A DNA stretch of 64,000 nt from Campylorhamphus procurvoides. Lineage: Eukaryota > Chordata > Aves > Passeriformes > Dendrocolaptidae. Numbering within the stretch: position 1 is the first letter of the stretch; each line of letters begins with the position of its first letter. The position numbers and the translations under genes were made by a program. The stretch lies in assembly GCA_013396655.1 (NCBI GenBank), contig WBMV01008303.1, forward strand, positions 440,822 to 504,821. The letters are read 5' to 3'. A model generated the notes under the pieces. It searched no databases, was not told the DNA's origin, and saw nothing but the letters and a program-made list of their open reading frames with translations. This document shows, in pieces, positions 25,316-37,908 of this stretch.

Positions 25316-25506
25316 CTGTGCTTGGATCATAAAGCTTTGGAGCTAGAGCTGGCTCTTTTCCTTCTTTCACAAAGTAATTAGTATAATGAGTCCAGAAGGC
25401 TGGTTCTACCAATGGCCATAAGGCAATTAAAATCCTGCCCTGACTTCCTTCAGCCTTGTTTGCTCCTGATTTCCTACAATCATCTCTAATGTCTTCATGA
25501 GTCTGC
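25316..25506 (-). CDS. predicted coding exon A of the minus-strand gene
   Basis: The exon is 191 bases: one base finishing a codon, 63 open codons, and one base left over. The acceptor is a T-rich tract ending CTCACAG and the donor is ACAG/GTTATG, which is usable but not ideal. The peptide begins QTHEDIRDDCRKSGANKAEG and later has an aromatic-rich stretch, PLVEPAFWTHYTNYFVKEGK. It joins exon B with a shared Gly codon. The exon before it would have to end with two leftover bases; the only fitting candidate nearby (31075-30964) has a poor donor. I do not recognise the family. Confidence 0.5.
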
Positions 25507-26091
25507 CTGTGAGCGTTAACAAATCTCAGGAACAGCAAAACAAATCTTAGCAAAGACACACATCTGGTATCTCAAAATCAGAGAGGTTCCTTTCCACACA
25601 GCAGTGATAGTGAGTTGGACAAAAACCACCTGAATGTGAACCCCATGAAATGAAAGGATGTCTATAAGTAGGCACGTTTTCTCTAGGTTTTTGGTTTGTT
25701 TTTTTTAAGCTCTTCTCCATACTCAAAGCTGATGCCAAATGGTGAGAATTCCCATCCAGAGATGGACAAGCCCATTACTGTCTGACCATTTCCCTGTCAC
25801 CCTTAGAGCATCACAGCTGCTGCTGGAAGGACATGGCTGCATTTATCAGTGGCTCTTCAGAGGGAAAAATAAAGACATTCTCTTCACATGAGATGAGAGC
25901 AGTAGTTCACATCTCTGGAGAGGGGAAAAGCAGAGTCTGTTAAATTCAGTATCACACATTACCAGCCATGTAGTGCTTTGCATCATGCATTTTCTTCCTT
26001 TGTGCCAATTATTGTCTGTGCTTCCTGGTCAGCCCTTTCAGCAGGAACATCAAGAGCCACTCAAGAGCAGTTGGGTCACCAGCCAGCATGG

Positions 26092-26118
26092 ACAGCATGC
26101 ACAGCATGCACAGCACCA
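26092..26118. repeat. short tandem repeat of a 9-base unit
   Basis: About three copies of ACAGCATGC, the last one diverged. Confidence 0.7.
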
Positions 26119-27815
26119 CACACCAGGCACCCACAGCTCCCAGTCCAGCCATAAGACAGACTGCATGGGAGGTGGTTTTGTGAGCTCCACTCTGGACAAG
26201 TTTTCATATATTCACTAACATCTGCACAGGTTTTATGGGACTTTCTACTTAAGAATACAATAAAAGTAGTTACCATAGCAATTTCCATATCACTTGATGC
26301 TTGTGCTACCTCTGAGAGTCAGAGCAACTTTTATGAGAAATTCCTACCAACACACCATGTGAACTTTCTCTTTTTTTGATTTTTTGGAGGAAAAGAGAGA
26401 TCTTAAACCTTCTGAGATTTCAGAAATGTGTTGAAAAGTGCTGCCTTTGTTTCAAGAGGAAAACTGTGTGTTGCATAGAAGTGCAGTGCATTTCAGAGGA
26501 GACAGAAGAAAGTGTCTCCTTCCAGAAGTATTCATCATCCACAAAGAAGATGGAAAAATGTCTGCCAAAAAGAAGCCTCTTGCTCCGTCAGAGATACAGC
26601 ATGCTTAAAGAGAAGTTTTGTTTCCATGGTGACTGAATTTGGAGTAAGAATGTCCCCTGCATCAGACATCGCTAAATCAAAAACGCACTTGCCTTTGTTC
26701 ACAGAGAGCTGGATTTTTAACCCTGCCTTGCCCAAACAAACATTTAATTAGTAACTTGCTCCCCCATTTCGCTGTGCACAGCATCTTTTTGTAAATGAAG
26801 TAGGAAAAAGCAAGAAGGCACAATTAAATATGAAAATCCTGATCCTCCAATCTTAATATTTAGAAATAGCTGTAGTTTTCAATAGCACACCAGTACTCTT
26901 AAAAACCACTTATTAAAAAATATTAGCAACAAGTTGTCTGGTAACAATAATTACCAATTATGCACAAGCCAATGATTTACAAGGTCTGATTTACTTTCCT
27001 TCCCTCGTGCTATCAGTCTCACTAAAGAATGGGAAGAAAAGAATTCTCAGCAGCCAGCTTTGAAGGGAGGGGTATCTGCAGCACAGTCAGACGTAGGAAA
27101 GGGCAATTCAGAGCTGAAGGTCCTCAGTAGCCACATTTGGATCAGTTGTCTGCCTGTTTAAAATTCTGGTCTCACCTATACTGCAAAAGCTGGCAACAGC
27201 TCCACTTCAGTGAGCCAGGTCCATGCTGATAGCAGGCACTGGACTCCAGACAAAGGTGCTCTGCTTGAGCACCTCACCCTGTGCATGGCCAAAGCACCAC
27301 AGGATGCAGGAGGCCGTGTGAAGGCAGCGAGAGGTGAGATGGGAAAGCACAGGGCTGTCTCAGAGCAGCTGCCCCAGCCTGCCAGTGCCATGGCTTTGCA
27401 GCATGGCCAGAGGGCAGTGGGGCCAATGGCTGGATCCTTTGGGGCCATGTCTCTAGTGGTCTCATGTGTAGCACATCGTTTGTGCCACTGAAACTGAAGG
27501 GCTAGTTTGGGCACTTGGCTTTTAGCTGCAGTCAATAAAAGAAAAACACATCCACTAAAAGCCACCAGCCCCTTCTTGGGAGCTGTAAACCATCTATGTC
27601 AAATGCAAGTTATGGGAGCTCTATGGAAGTAAAAAATAAGTCCATAATGGCTCGATACACAATAATAAATAAATTGTTTGAGATGCAGGAATCAGAGTTA
27701 ACTTAAAAGGGTACTTGACAGTTGTTCTTGCTTTTCTGCCAAGTTGCACAGTTCTCAGCACAGAGAAATTTCTTTTTTTCTGCCCAACAAAACACTTGAG
27801 TACTTCTTTCTATAG

Positions 27816-27949
27816 AAAAGAAAGAATGCCAGCTGCAAGCAAGAAACCTAGGAAAACAATGGACATTGGATGTTTCTATTTAAATGGATCTGAAGGATCA
27901 GAGTCATCATTATTCAAGTTGCCCAATACTTTGCAGTGCAAGACCCTTT
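27816..27949 (+). other. exon-like piece on the plus strand
   Basis: The piece is 134 bases. The acceptor TACTTCTTTCTATAG and the donor CCTTT/GTAAGT are both strong, and one frame is open throughout (one base, 44 codons, one base). The peptide includes RMPAASKKPRKTMDIGCFYL. It lies opposite the strand of the main gene and I find no partner exon, so it may be part of an antisense transcript or a chance match. Confidence 0.2.
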
Positions 27950-29306
27950 GTAAGTTATTTATGCCATTGCCAAGTGTTAGGCTGAAAGTTTACATGCTGT
28001 GTGTATGCCTCAAGCGAATTCTTTTATTTCTTATTTGTTTTTAATTTCAGCTAAACAAGACAGCTGTTTCTGAATTAAAATGAAGAAGGCAGTATGCTGC
28101 TTTGCCCACAATAAAAAGCTTTCAACCTTTGCCTCCTTTGGCTCTGCCCACCCTGCAATTGAGAACACAACTCAAGGCCTTGGCAACAAGTGGCACAAGA
28201 GTAACAACATTTTGTGCCATCTCCATGAAAACCAACCTATATTTAGCCACTCTACTAGCTTTAGAAAACAAAACCTCAACTGGTATGTGCCTATAAAAAT
28301 AAGTATTCAAGATCCTTTTCCTTAAGCGTTGCACTCTACGTTTTGAGGCCAAAGTGTAATGTTTTGCTGAGTACTGTCAACAGCACTGATCAGAGTGCCG
28401 TGTCACACACAGCAGAGCACACACTGAATAAAACATCCCTCAGATCCCCTGGCTCTGACTACTTTCCAACAGCACGTTGCCCATCAACAATTCTCACTAG
28501 ACGGGCTGTAAAAATAAACAAAAAGAAAAAGGCACAGAAACAATCAAGCCCAATTAATTCAAAGTTTCAAAAGGTTCTTCATCAGCTTCTAAGATGGGAA
28601 TTTCTCACATCCATTTTCAGCAGAATGTGCCATATGAGAAACGCTCAAGACCTTCCTTTCATTTAGAGCAGTAAAATAAGTCTTTCAATTAACTTTGTAT
28701 ACAAAAGCTACTGTTTTAAGTCCTTCCAAAAATTCATTTTCATCTACTTTTATCAAGTTAAAGGAAATGTTTTCACTCTAATGCTGTCTGTAAACAAGCC
28801 TGTTTATGAAGTCAAATCTTGTGATATCAACAGTTTAATTCTCCAGAACACAGGATCACGAATGGGACTCCTCTCAGCTCACTGAACCACAGATGTCTAA
28901 CAAGGTGGAACCAAGTGGTCCCTAGAGATTCCTGTCTCAGCTGGCTGCTGAGTGGAGCTTACACCAGACACCTGATTCCTAGGCAGTAACTACTAGAGGA
29001 AATGACTCCTACCCAAAGATCAATTTTATTAAAACCACTGGAAATCAACTTCTTCTCCCAAAAGAAGGAACTGCAGGATGAAAGCCTGGCTCTCTTCAGT
29101 TCTGCCTGTGCTCGTGGCCTGGTGTCAGGGATTCCAGCTGCAAGCATCAGTTTGACTTGTGTAGCTTTCATCATACTTTAAAGACTTTTCTTTAGAACTG
29201 CAACATGAAATACTTGAATACATGAAATTCAGTAACAGTTTATTAGCACTGAGAAGCATTTCTGGATCCTGCGCTCTGAGGACCTGAGAGAAGGAAAGGT
29301 TCTCAC

Positions 29307-29379
29307 CATGCCACAAAGTGCAGAAAGGGCCCCAGGGTGGGGATATGGCCCTTTTACAAGTCTCAGCCATGGCTGTCAT
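29307..29379 (-). CDS. weak candidate small exon, possibly an upstream or start exon
   Basis: The piece is 73 bases. The acceptor is a long T tract (CTTCCTTTTATTTTTTTAAAG) and the donor GGCATG/GTGAGA is strong. The only open frame starts at ATG and contains a second ATG in an ideal start context, GCCATGG, giving MAETCKRAISPPWGPFCTLW. It ends with one leftover base, whereas exon A needs two, so at least one more exon would be needed between them. The call is weak because small pieces with such borders do arise by chance. Confidence 0.2.
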
Positions 29380-32300
29380 CTTTAAAAAAATAAAAGGAAG
29401 CAAATAAACCCTCTTTCTTTAGACATGCCATTAATGTGTAAACATGTACCAGAAAACCCATCTATCCCATTGGTTTGTGTAGGCACACAGTGAATTTTGC
29501 CTCTAATTTCTGCTACAGGAGTTCAAGCTATGCTGTCTCCCAGACTCTTCCTTTGTTCCTGTTACTTGAGCTCCTTATGGCTGAATCTTTTGGTTTATAT
29601 TACAAGTCAAATATTCCCGTATAAGGGTCAATATATTTTCATATATTTTGAGCTGGGTGTTTTACCTCAAGTTGCTGCTCACATAAAATCAAGCTTTGGT
29701 TTTTACCATAATCTACTCCACACAGCCTGACTAGAAGCTCAGGGCTGTCCATTTCTTTCCCAATTTATGTTTAGGATCATTAACTTCACAAGAAGGTGAC
29801 AAACAAATATATTTATTCAATAGAAATTGGGCAGCATCCTTTTGAGCCTCCTTCCCAACTTTTTTATAAGTTGCAAGTGCCTGAACAAGGAGATTAATAT
29901 ATCAAGCACTAGAGCTTAATAAATATTTCTAATTAGTATGTTTTCCTCTTCAACCTTAGAACTGACATCTATGATTAAAAAAAAAAAGTTGATGTTATAA
30001 AAAGGTTCAAATAGAAGAAAATATTTGAGATCTATTGTGCACAGGCCAAGAATTTAAAAAATGAGACTAGGAGGAGAGGCACATTATATTTTCAAATCAA
30101 CTAAGCCCAGCAGTCAGAAGGTTATAAATTGCTAAATAAGATGCCTGTTCCTACAAGCTCTCTCCATGATTTACTTATTAGCACTTAGGAAACAATAAGA
30201 GTTTACAAACACAATGCCCAGAGCCTGTGACTCACAGCACCCTTTACAACCTTCTGACAACTGGCCTTTCTGAAGGATGAGTGCAGGGTGGCACCAAGCA
30301 AGTTGGGAACAGTGCCTCGTGTCACTCAGCCCTATCGAAATCCACAGACTGCAAGGAGAAATCAGATGCCTTTGTGCAGTGCCACATCTCCAGCAGCACC
30401 TCAGCCTGTCAGCATCCTGGCACAGGCAGCCAGCAATTCCACAGGGGCCATTACTTGTCCTGCAGAACTCAGAGTCTGTCCAGGCTTGCTGGTGCTCTCC
30501 TTCCAGTTACTGTGATTCCCAGAGCACTGTGATTTTTTGTTAATTTTGCATATATTGCTGTTTCCAAAAATTTCAGTTCAGTGTTTACACATGTTTCACA
30601 ATGATCACTCCTAACAACCATTGAGAGACACAATATTATTGTGTTTTAATTTCCTATGAACTGCTGGCTAAGCCTGCACTGAAAGTTGTGAGTGCCAGAT
30701 GGTCCAATTTATTTTATTTATTCTTTCAGCATCTTCATAGGGTCATAGGCATTTTACACATTTTGCCATTTAAATACATAAACACTTTGCTATCACCACA
30801 AAAATTCTGCCAGTTGCCTTGGCTATGACCTTTGCTGGATCACCAGTCAGCACCGTAGGGTTGCCAGCACCGTGGCTGAGGTACAGTTAAGAGAACTGCA
30901 AATCCCAAGATGAAACACCTCATAGACAAACTGCCAACAAGCAAAGCATGATCAGTGGGCAACCAGTTTTCCCTGGGAAATCCTCTCAGTGGCCTTGGAC
31001 AGTGAAAGTCAAGTATACAAAGCACAGAACAGTCAACAGCATTGACTTTGTTGTGGCTCAGACTGATGTCAAACACTTTACAGAGACAAGAAAAAATCTG
31101 AGAGTTAGTCTTTTTCTTTCTCCCATTGGCTCTCACTTGGCTGACTCAGGAAGGTGGGTTATGTAGATCAATAAGTGACAAGTCCTACCTTACCTTGAAA
31201 TCTATCTATAAAGAAGGTTTCTTTGTCAATAGCCAAATTAAAAAAAAATATAAAACACAAAAAAACCCAGAAAAATATGAAAAGGACATCTGAATTTATA
31301 GCTCCCACTAGTAAGTGTGGAAGCAGATGCTTGAGTGTTTTTCTGAGCAGAGATGGGCTGGAGCACTTTGCTGAGGAAGGATCAACCTCCCCATCCAGGA
31401 ATTATGGAAATTGTTTACTAGTCTTTTAATTTCAGTACCTTTTCTTTTCTCTCTGAGAATTCCCATGACAGATCCCGCAACACAGAAGGAAATCTGCTTT
31501 CCAGCCAGTTGCAGATCTAGCCAACATGAAAGTGGGATCCTTACCATCTGTTGCCTGGAAGCAGTTCAACATGCCTTATTTCTGCAAGAAAAATTATGAA
31601 GGCAATTGTTGTGTTACTCACAGTTATATTTAACAACAAAACCCCTAAAAAATCACTTTCTTCCCAGTCCCAGGCTTCCTGAAGCCCACTGTCAGAGCTG
31701 CTTAGGCACAACTTGTTCTGGAGCTGTCCCCACCCTCTTGATGTCCAGACCTTCTGCACCTGACCAGCTCCAGACACAAAACAGTTTTTCTGCCTGATAA
31801 TTTGGGGGCAACTAGAACAGAGCCCTAATCAGAAGAGTGTGACAAACATTCCATTATTATTTTAAAAATACCATTTTTCTTAAATTGGAGACTTTAATTT
31901 TACTTGTTTCATTTGTTTTGGCACTTACTGAGCTATTAGACTTTCAAAAAGGAGGCTAGTGACATGGAAAAGCTGGGGGCTACATCACCGAGTCCATCAG
32001 CCATGGATGGTGTCTGGATTTATTATTCAACATGTCACCTGGGTTGTCCTTTGTCACCTGCCTTGCTCAAGTGCCTTTACTGTGCTGTGCATTTACCCAA
32101 TAGCCAACCCACAGAATTCCTTTCCTGCCATAAAACAAAACAATGTCACAACACAGGCCAGTCACTCGGGTGAAGGAACAGCTTCCACTTCGTTTATATG
32201 GAAAATAGTAATTTGAAACAGCCTTAATGTGTGAAATATTCCGGATCAGACGGCATAATTATCAGCCTGTGCTCCTTGGAGGCCAGTAACTTGTTCAGCA

Positions 32301-35300
32301 TCTCACCTCCTAAGAAAGCTTGGCTCTCTGAAAAGAGTGCTAATGAACTAAAACTCTATTCTGAAAAAACAGTATCTGCACAGGAGAGCTGGAACATGGC
32401 TTTGTTTCTGAAGCATTTATTTTAGCAGAACACCTCATTTTAGCTTTAATTACAGTTTGACCAGCTATACTGCTGTTTCCCAGGGAAGCCACACTGCCTG
32501 GATGAACCTTCTCCCTCCCCACTCCCCCAGCTGTTTTATTTCTTTGGACGTGTTCTAAGTCAGAGGTTTGATGGGTCTTTTCTCTGGTTGAGAGCCATAC
32601 TGGATAGAGTTTTACAGGCCAATTGGAAATCACTGCCCGGGGAAGCTGCTAATCCAAAGCCCTGCAGCTGTATCATAACCTGAATTAACATCTCTGGAAC
32701 TGCTGAAGATGTAGAAATATTATTATTCATTTGATAGAAAAAGGAGTTTTCCAGGCAGGCAAATTCAGAGCACTGGGTAGATGTTATTTCTTAGACTTTT
32801 TATGTAAGCATCGCTGGGAAGAGTAGAGGAGTAGGACAGATCAGTAGGTCCCAGCTCAGACCAGTCCCTCACAGGGGGGTACCTGGGTTGCAGAGGGAAA
32901 ATAAACTTTTTTTTTGTTAATATAAAGACAGCACTTAAGTGACTCTCACTGTGAGCATCGAGCAGCTGTTCAGAGATTACCACAGTTAAATAATCACAGA
33001 GAATGGAGTAAGGAGGGCAGTGCTGAGATCTGGCTTCATGCTGCACAGGAAGGATATTTTGGGGGCTGTTCATAGACAAGCTGGAGTTGAGCCTGGGTAT
33101 TATTCAGTCAGGAATTCTGAAAAAAAGCCTCCAGTTGCTGTGGGGGGTGGCACAGGAGTGCGAGTACTTGGAGCCAGTAGGGTGACAGCTGAGGCACCTC
33201 CCTCTGCTCCATCCCTGTGCCCTTGGAGGAGACTGGCACAAGCTGAGGGTCTGAGACTCAGAGACATGGGCAATGTGCTCCTGGATTCACAATTCCCAGC
33301 AGCTGGCACTGCAGGATCTCAGGAATCCCCACCACCTCATCTGCCAAAGGACACCCAGTGCAGGATTCCTGAGGATCTCTTAACACAGCTCCTGGGTCAT
33401 ATTGCCAGCATGATGGAAAATGAATTAAGGCAATACTCAAAATTACAGAATGGAAAAATATTATCCACCTTACTACTATTACATTGGACTTGTTTTTTCC
33501 TTTCAAAAATCCCCAGATACTCCATGGGCAACAGGTTCATGATCTTTCCCACTGTGAGTACAGTCTAAGTAACCCAGTTTTGCACATAGGACATTTTCCA
33601 TGATTCAAGGAGCTGAAGCCATCCTTGCCTCCTGGCATAGCCCAACAAAACCCAGAGCTACCAGGGTTTTGTGACACTTGCAGCTCTTGCAAGTGTGACA
33701 TTCTGCCTGGGGGAGGGAGAAACCCTTCTCCAGAGGGAACCTGGCTGCTGGCTGGGCTCCTCTTGGAGCTGCAGCTCTGCTGAGCCAGCCAGCAGTCAAT
33801 GTCTATAAATTCACACATGGCTTGGATGAATTTTACTAACTACACATTTGCATCTTCCCTCTGTTTTCAGAAAAAAATGTATTTCCCACAGGCAGAAGCC
33901 AAAGCTGTGGATCATAAAAATGAGCAGAATTAACAGATCCCAAAATGCTCTGCCCACTTCCATGCATGCTGAAAGCATGTGTGCTCCTCTTTCTACCCAA
34001 CACTTGAAATGTTTTCAGTCAGGTTCTGGACTTCTGTTACACACAGAAGTTATTTCTCACCTGCCACATTTTGCCCCAATTTACCAGTTTTGACAGATCA
34101 TCTTGGGAAAGGCCCTTCTGGTGCAGGGCAGTGTTTCTGCTCAGAGCCTCCACCTTCAAACAGCCAGGCTGTGAATCCAAATCCACTCTCCTCACCAGAG
34201 TTCTGGGTCATTCCAACTAAATCACCATGTTAGGGGTTTTTTCCCTTTTAGTCCCTGAACATATGCAGGACAAAAAGGTGGGCTTGGATCCACCTCCTGC
34301 TTCCCTGACACCTTCATTGTAGCACAGCTACATCAGACACTCCTGCAAGCCTGACTGTTTAAGCACCTATAAAGCAAGCTCATAGTACTAAACAGCTGCA
34401 CAAACACCTCTTGGGGCTGGTTCAAAACCACCATTAAGTGTAAAATCTCAGGCACAGAACGAGCTTCAGTTTTCACTGTGTCAAACCTCATTATATTCTG
34501 CTCTCGCAAATGGTGGAATAATTTATTTTGTCACAGTCTGATGAGACTCCAAAGCCAGCATTTCTCTGACCCACATACTCCCTTCTGAGCCATTTTAAGG
34601 GAAGGATCTGAAGACCTATATTTTTAATTACTTTATAGCATGTGATTAAGATAACTTAGAATAAACTCAAGGGAAAATAAGGGCAGAAAAATTAACTCTT
34701 GAGAAAACCGCCAGTTGCTAACACGAAGTGTACTCATTTCTTAAATTAAATAAAAAAAGAAAGATGATGTGCCTCATCACCTGGAGTTGCCTTTCCAGTC
34801 TGAAAGCCAGGCTGTACCATTTAATGTTTTGCCTTCCTAGAAATTCACATTCAAGTTTGAACTCTGTGAATAAGTTTAAGCCACTGACCCAAGCTCACAG
34901 GCCAGATGTCTCTGTCCTGCTCTTGGTGAAGCAGCAGAGAAACAGCATTATCTCACTAACCATTCCTGTTTCATTTGTACTATTTATTCCATTTTTAGAG
35001 CCCAGAGGAGTTGTTATTGACAAGAAAAATCTACAGGTGCTTCATGAATTTATAGACATGACAGATACTCTATCACTGGCAGAGTTCACACATGATAAAA
35101 TAATTGATTTATCTCAGGGAAAAATGTGTTATTTTCTTCAGAAGCAAATGACAAAAGTTAATGATACATCTGATGTTACAATATTATTTTGGGGTTTTTT
35201 TAATCAGTACAGACACTGCCTCTGAATTAGTTTTATTTATAGCTATTCAAACAAAACCAGAGAGGAATTCAAATCATGGAGTTTCAGATCTTTGCAGAAA

Positions 35301-37876
35301 TATCTAATTCTCTATGCTACTTTGAACTAGGTTAATTCAGCTTCAGAATTCCTCCCCATTTCATAGCACCTGCCATAAACCCCAAAATCACCCAGTTTCA
35401 AAGACAGGCAGAGTCAGCCTGAATACCAGCCTGCATAGCACTGCCTGTGGAAGATGTAGCTGTGGTCAGTCTGACCACCAAAGACTACCAGAAAACCTTC
35501 AAGCCATTAAAATAATGCTGATGACATTACATTTCAGAAATGCAGATGTTTTCTAAAGACACTGTTGAACCCCAGCATGCTTTGTGTCATTAACTCTCAC
35601 TGGAGCACTCATTTCAAAGCATCTTGCTGTGGCTTGGGAAGGGTGATTTTCATTTTCCAAATATACAGCTTGACATGCCTAAAACACTTTTGCAGTAAAA
35701 TTCCAAAGATACTGACCCATAGCCAAAAGTCCCAGTGGCAAGACAGTTGTCTCTGAATGACAATCCCTGCTTCCTGTGGCTGCTCATGGCATGGAAAGAA
35801 GTGACAGAGAGCCCAAAGCAGACTGACAGAAAAACACAAGAAACCTGAGTTCTCCTTCACAGAGGTTTGGCTTTTCTCACAATCAAAACACAACTCAGTA
35901 ATGAGAAGTAGCTCAGTCCATGTCTCCAGACTGGCTGCTCCCTCCTGCCCTTCCCCAGCCTTCTCAGCCAGCATGCCTGCCCCCTGCACAATGCCTGCCT
36001 CCTGCCTCCTCTCTCCATGCTCCAAGAGGAAATGTGCCATCATCTTTATGGCCAACACTTGCAAGCCCGTCAGCAGAGCTGCCCCAGTCCTCCTCTACCC
36101 CTCACTGGCAGACCCAGAACTACAAGCACAAATTTTGGATAAGGAGAGAAAATAGAAATTAGCTAATGTCAGAGACACTCTTTCTCTCAGCATTTCAATG
36201 CCCAAGTTAACTTTGATTTTGTAAACTGTCTTTTCATTTGGGGGTGAATCAATCCCACAAACCTGGCAGCATATCTAATATTTAATGAATGTAGCACTTC
36301 CACCTTAAGCACTGTGTGTTGTCCAGCCTTAGCAAGACTCTGCCTTGTGCTTCTAGTGTTCAAAGTCTAGGCTTTATAAAGAGATAAATATTCAATTTAA
36401 GAGCTAGTTCTGTAACCATCTCATTTTATCCCTTGCTTTAAACAAAGTCAGATTTAACTGGCCTATTTTTCTTTTCCCTGTACCAAGCAGAAGTGCTTAA
36501 ACACTTTGAATGGAGATATCTCCAGGAACAACAGTACCACGTGAAAGCAAGTTCTCATCATTTAATATTTACTGACACTAACAACCATGATTACACCACA
36601 CTGGCCTACAGCTTCACCTGGAGAAACAGGCTATGGGAGAAGTAATGTGATGGAGCTTAAAGGAATGAGGGAGTGTCCTCAACTAAAATTTGTAAGAAAA
36701 ACCAGGGATTGTAAAAGTAGTAAAAAAACAATTGATTTTACCACCACATACTGGCAGGCAGCAGGGTACATATCATTGGCATGGAAGGACAGGAAATGAT
36801 GCTGCAGGAGTGAAAGTGTCCAAAGATAACACAGGGGAAGCTGGAGACAAGCTCACTACTCAAAGATTTCAATTTCCAAAGACCAGGATTTCTCAGCGGA
36901 CAGTAACTGTACTAAAAAAAACCTCCAAACCTATACATATTAAGCCTGCCACACCTGTTTTCTTTTTATCCATCAGGAAAAAAAATATCAAGTCAAAGGC
37001 TCTATCAAACTTGTCAAAACAAGAGAATGTTCCTACGTGTCAGCCTCATCAATCACTGCTGCCACTGCAGGAAATGCAGTATTAGGTTTCACATGGATAA
37101 TAAACACTTTTTATATTTGACACTGATTTCTCACTTGTCATTTTGTTATTAATACCTCAGCCCAAAATGGAAGAAGGAGAGGAAACAAAGGCAGAGGATA
37201 GGACTCCCAGTGGATGTATTGTGTTTGATCTTGCTGATAATCCATGTTGGTCCTATCGAATGAACAAGGAAAATTCTACTGGCCAGGACAACTCGTCTGC
37301 CCTGCTGTAAGGCTTTATAAGGCCATCTATCTTAATCTTTTTTTGAGAGTTAGGAGAGGACATGAAAGATAATATTACAAGTGGGAAAAACATCTGGTTT
37401 CCAAACTAGTTATACATTTGTCTAAAACTGAAAAGGCTGGTTACGTCTCACTGTGGTTTTGAAATCACAACACTTCATCAATGACTGCTGTGAATTAGGG
37501 AAATAGCTGCAAGCTTCATTCTTATGGAGGCAGCATTTGCAGAAACTGTGCCTATTCTGCTCTGCAAACACCTCAGTCTAATCTGGCCTCTGTATCCCAG
37601 AAACAGGAGATGAACACAAAGCTCCCAGGCCCACTGAAACACGGGGCTCCTCGTGGCATCCCTGTGCTGAGATGCAGTGATAACCCACACCCACTTTTGG
37701 CAGGGTGCTGCACCTGGGGCAAGTAACTCATCCTTGACTGCTGGATTTTTCCCATCTGGACAGGAAGGAAAATTATACCTGACAGCAAGAGGGCGAATGA
37801 TTAGTTAATGTTTGTGAAGTGCTCAGAATTGTTATGACAGACCTTGCTCCTGCCAAACGCAGGAAAATCAATTAAT

Positions 37877-37908
37877 CCATCTCAGTGCCAATCCATCTCA
37901 GTTCCAAT
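37877..37908. repeat. tandem 16-base duplication
   Basis: Two adjacent copies of CCATCTCAGTGCCAAT differ at one position. Confidence 0.75.

Larger units (their letters stand above)
735..25506 (-). other. 3' half of an unidentified multi-exon gene (8 predicted exons)
   Basis: This is the gene model that ties the exon entries together. Reading the minus strand, exons lie at 25506-25316, 20157-20083, 19579-19281, 18798-18600, 17520-17414, 16196-16066, 5686-5489 and 1624-1204. The bases left over at each junction are 1+2, 1+2, 0+0, 1+2, 0+0, 2+1 and 2+1, so the frame is kept through all seven introns. The total is about 539 residues plus stop. Introns are AG/GT bordered and range from about 500 bases to 10 kb. 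The product is rich in Leu and Cys with many amphipathic or hydrophobic helical stretches, which would suit a helical-repeat protein, but no repeat register, catalytic motif or signal peptide is clear. The 5' part of the gene is missing. Exon borders were read by eye and individual weak exons may be wrong. Confidence 0.6.

Noticed and set aside
26560..26671. Minus-strand open piece with a weak acceptor TTTTTGATTTAG
   Set aside because: No donor in the open frame gives the two leftover bases needed to join exon A.
27176..27565. GC-rich overlapping open frames on both strands
   Set aside because: Frames open on both strands reflect composition; no splice sites or familiar domain.
30964..31075. 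Minus-strand piece with a good acceptor whose phase would fit exon A
   Set aside because: Its donor CTG/GTTGCC is poor, so the phase match alone is not enough.
33020..33568. 182-codon plus-strand open frame, the longest in the window
   Set aside because: Composition is skewed (Pro/Ala/Ser-rich middle), no splice borders or recognised domain, and no partner exons. Likely chance.
34728..35225. Plus-strand open frame containing a 38-base piece (34999-35036) with a good acceptor and CAG/GTGCTT donor
   Set aside because: The piece is tiny, the acceptor can be explained by a T-rich run, and no partner exon was found.
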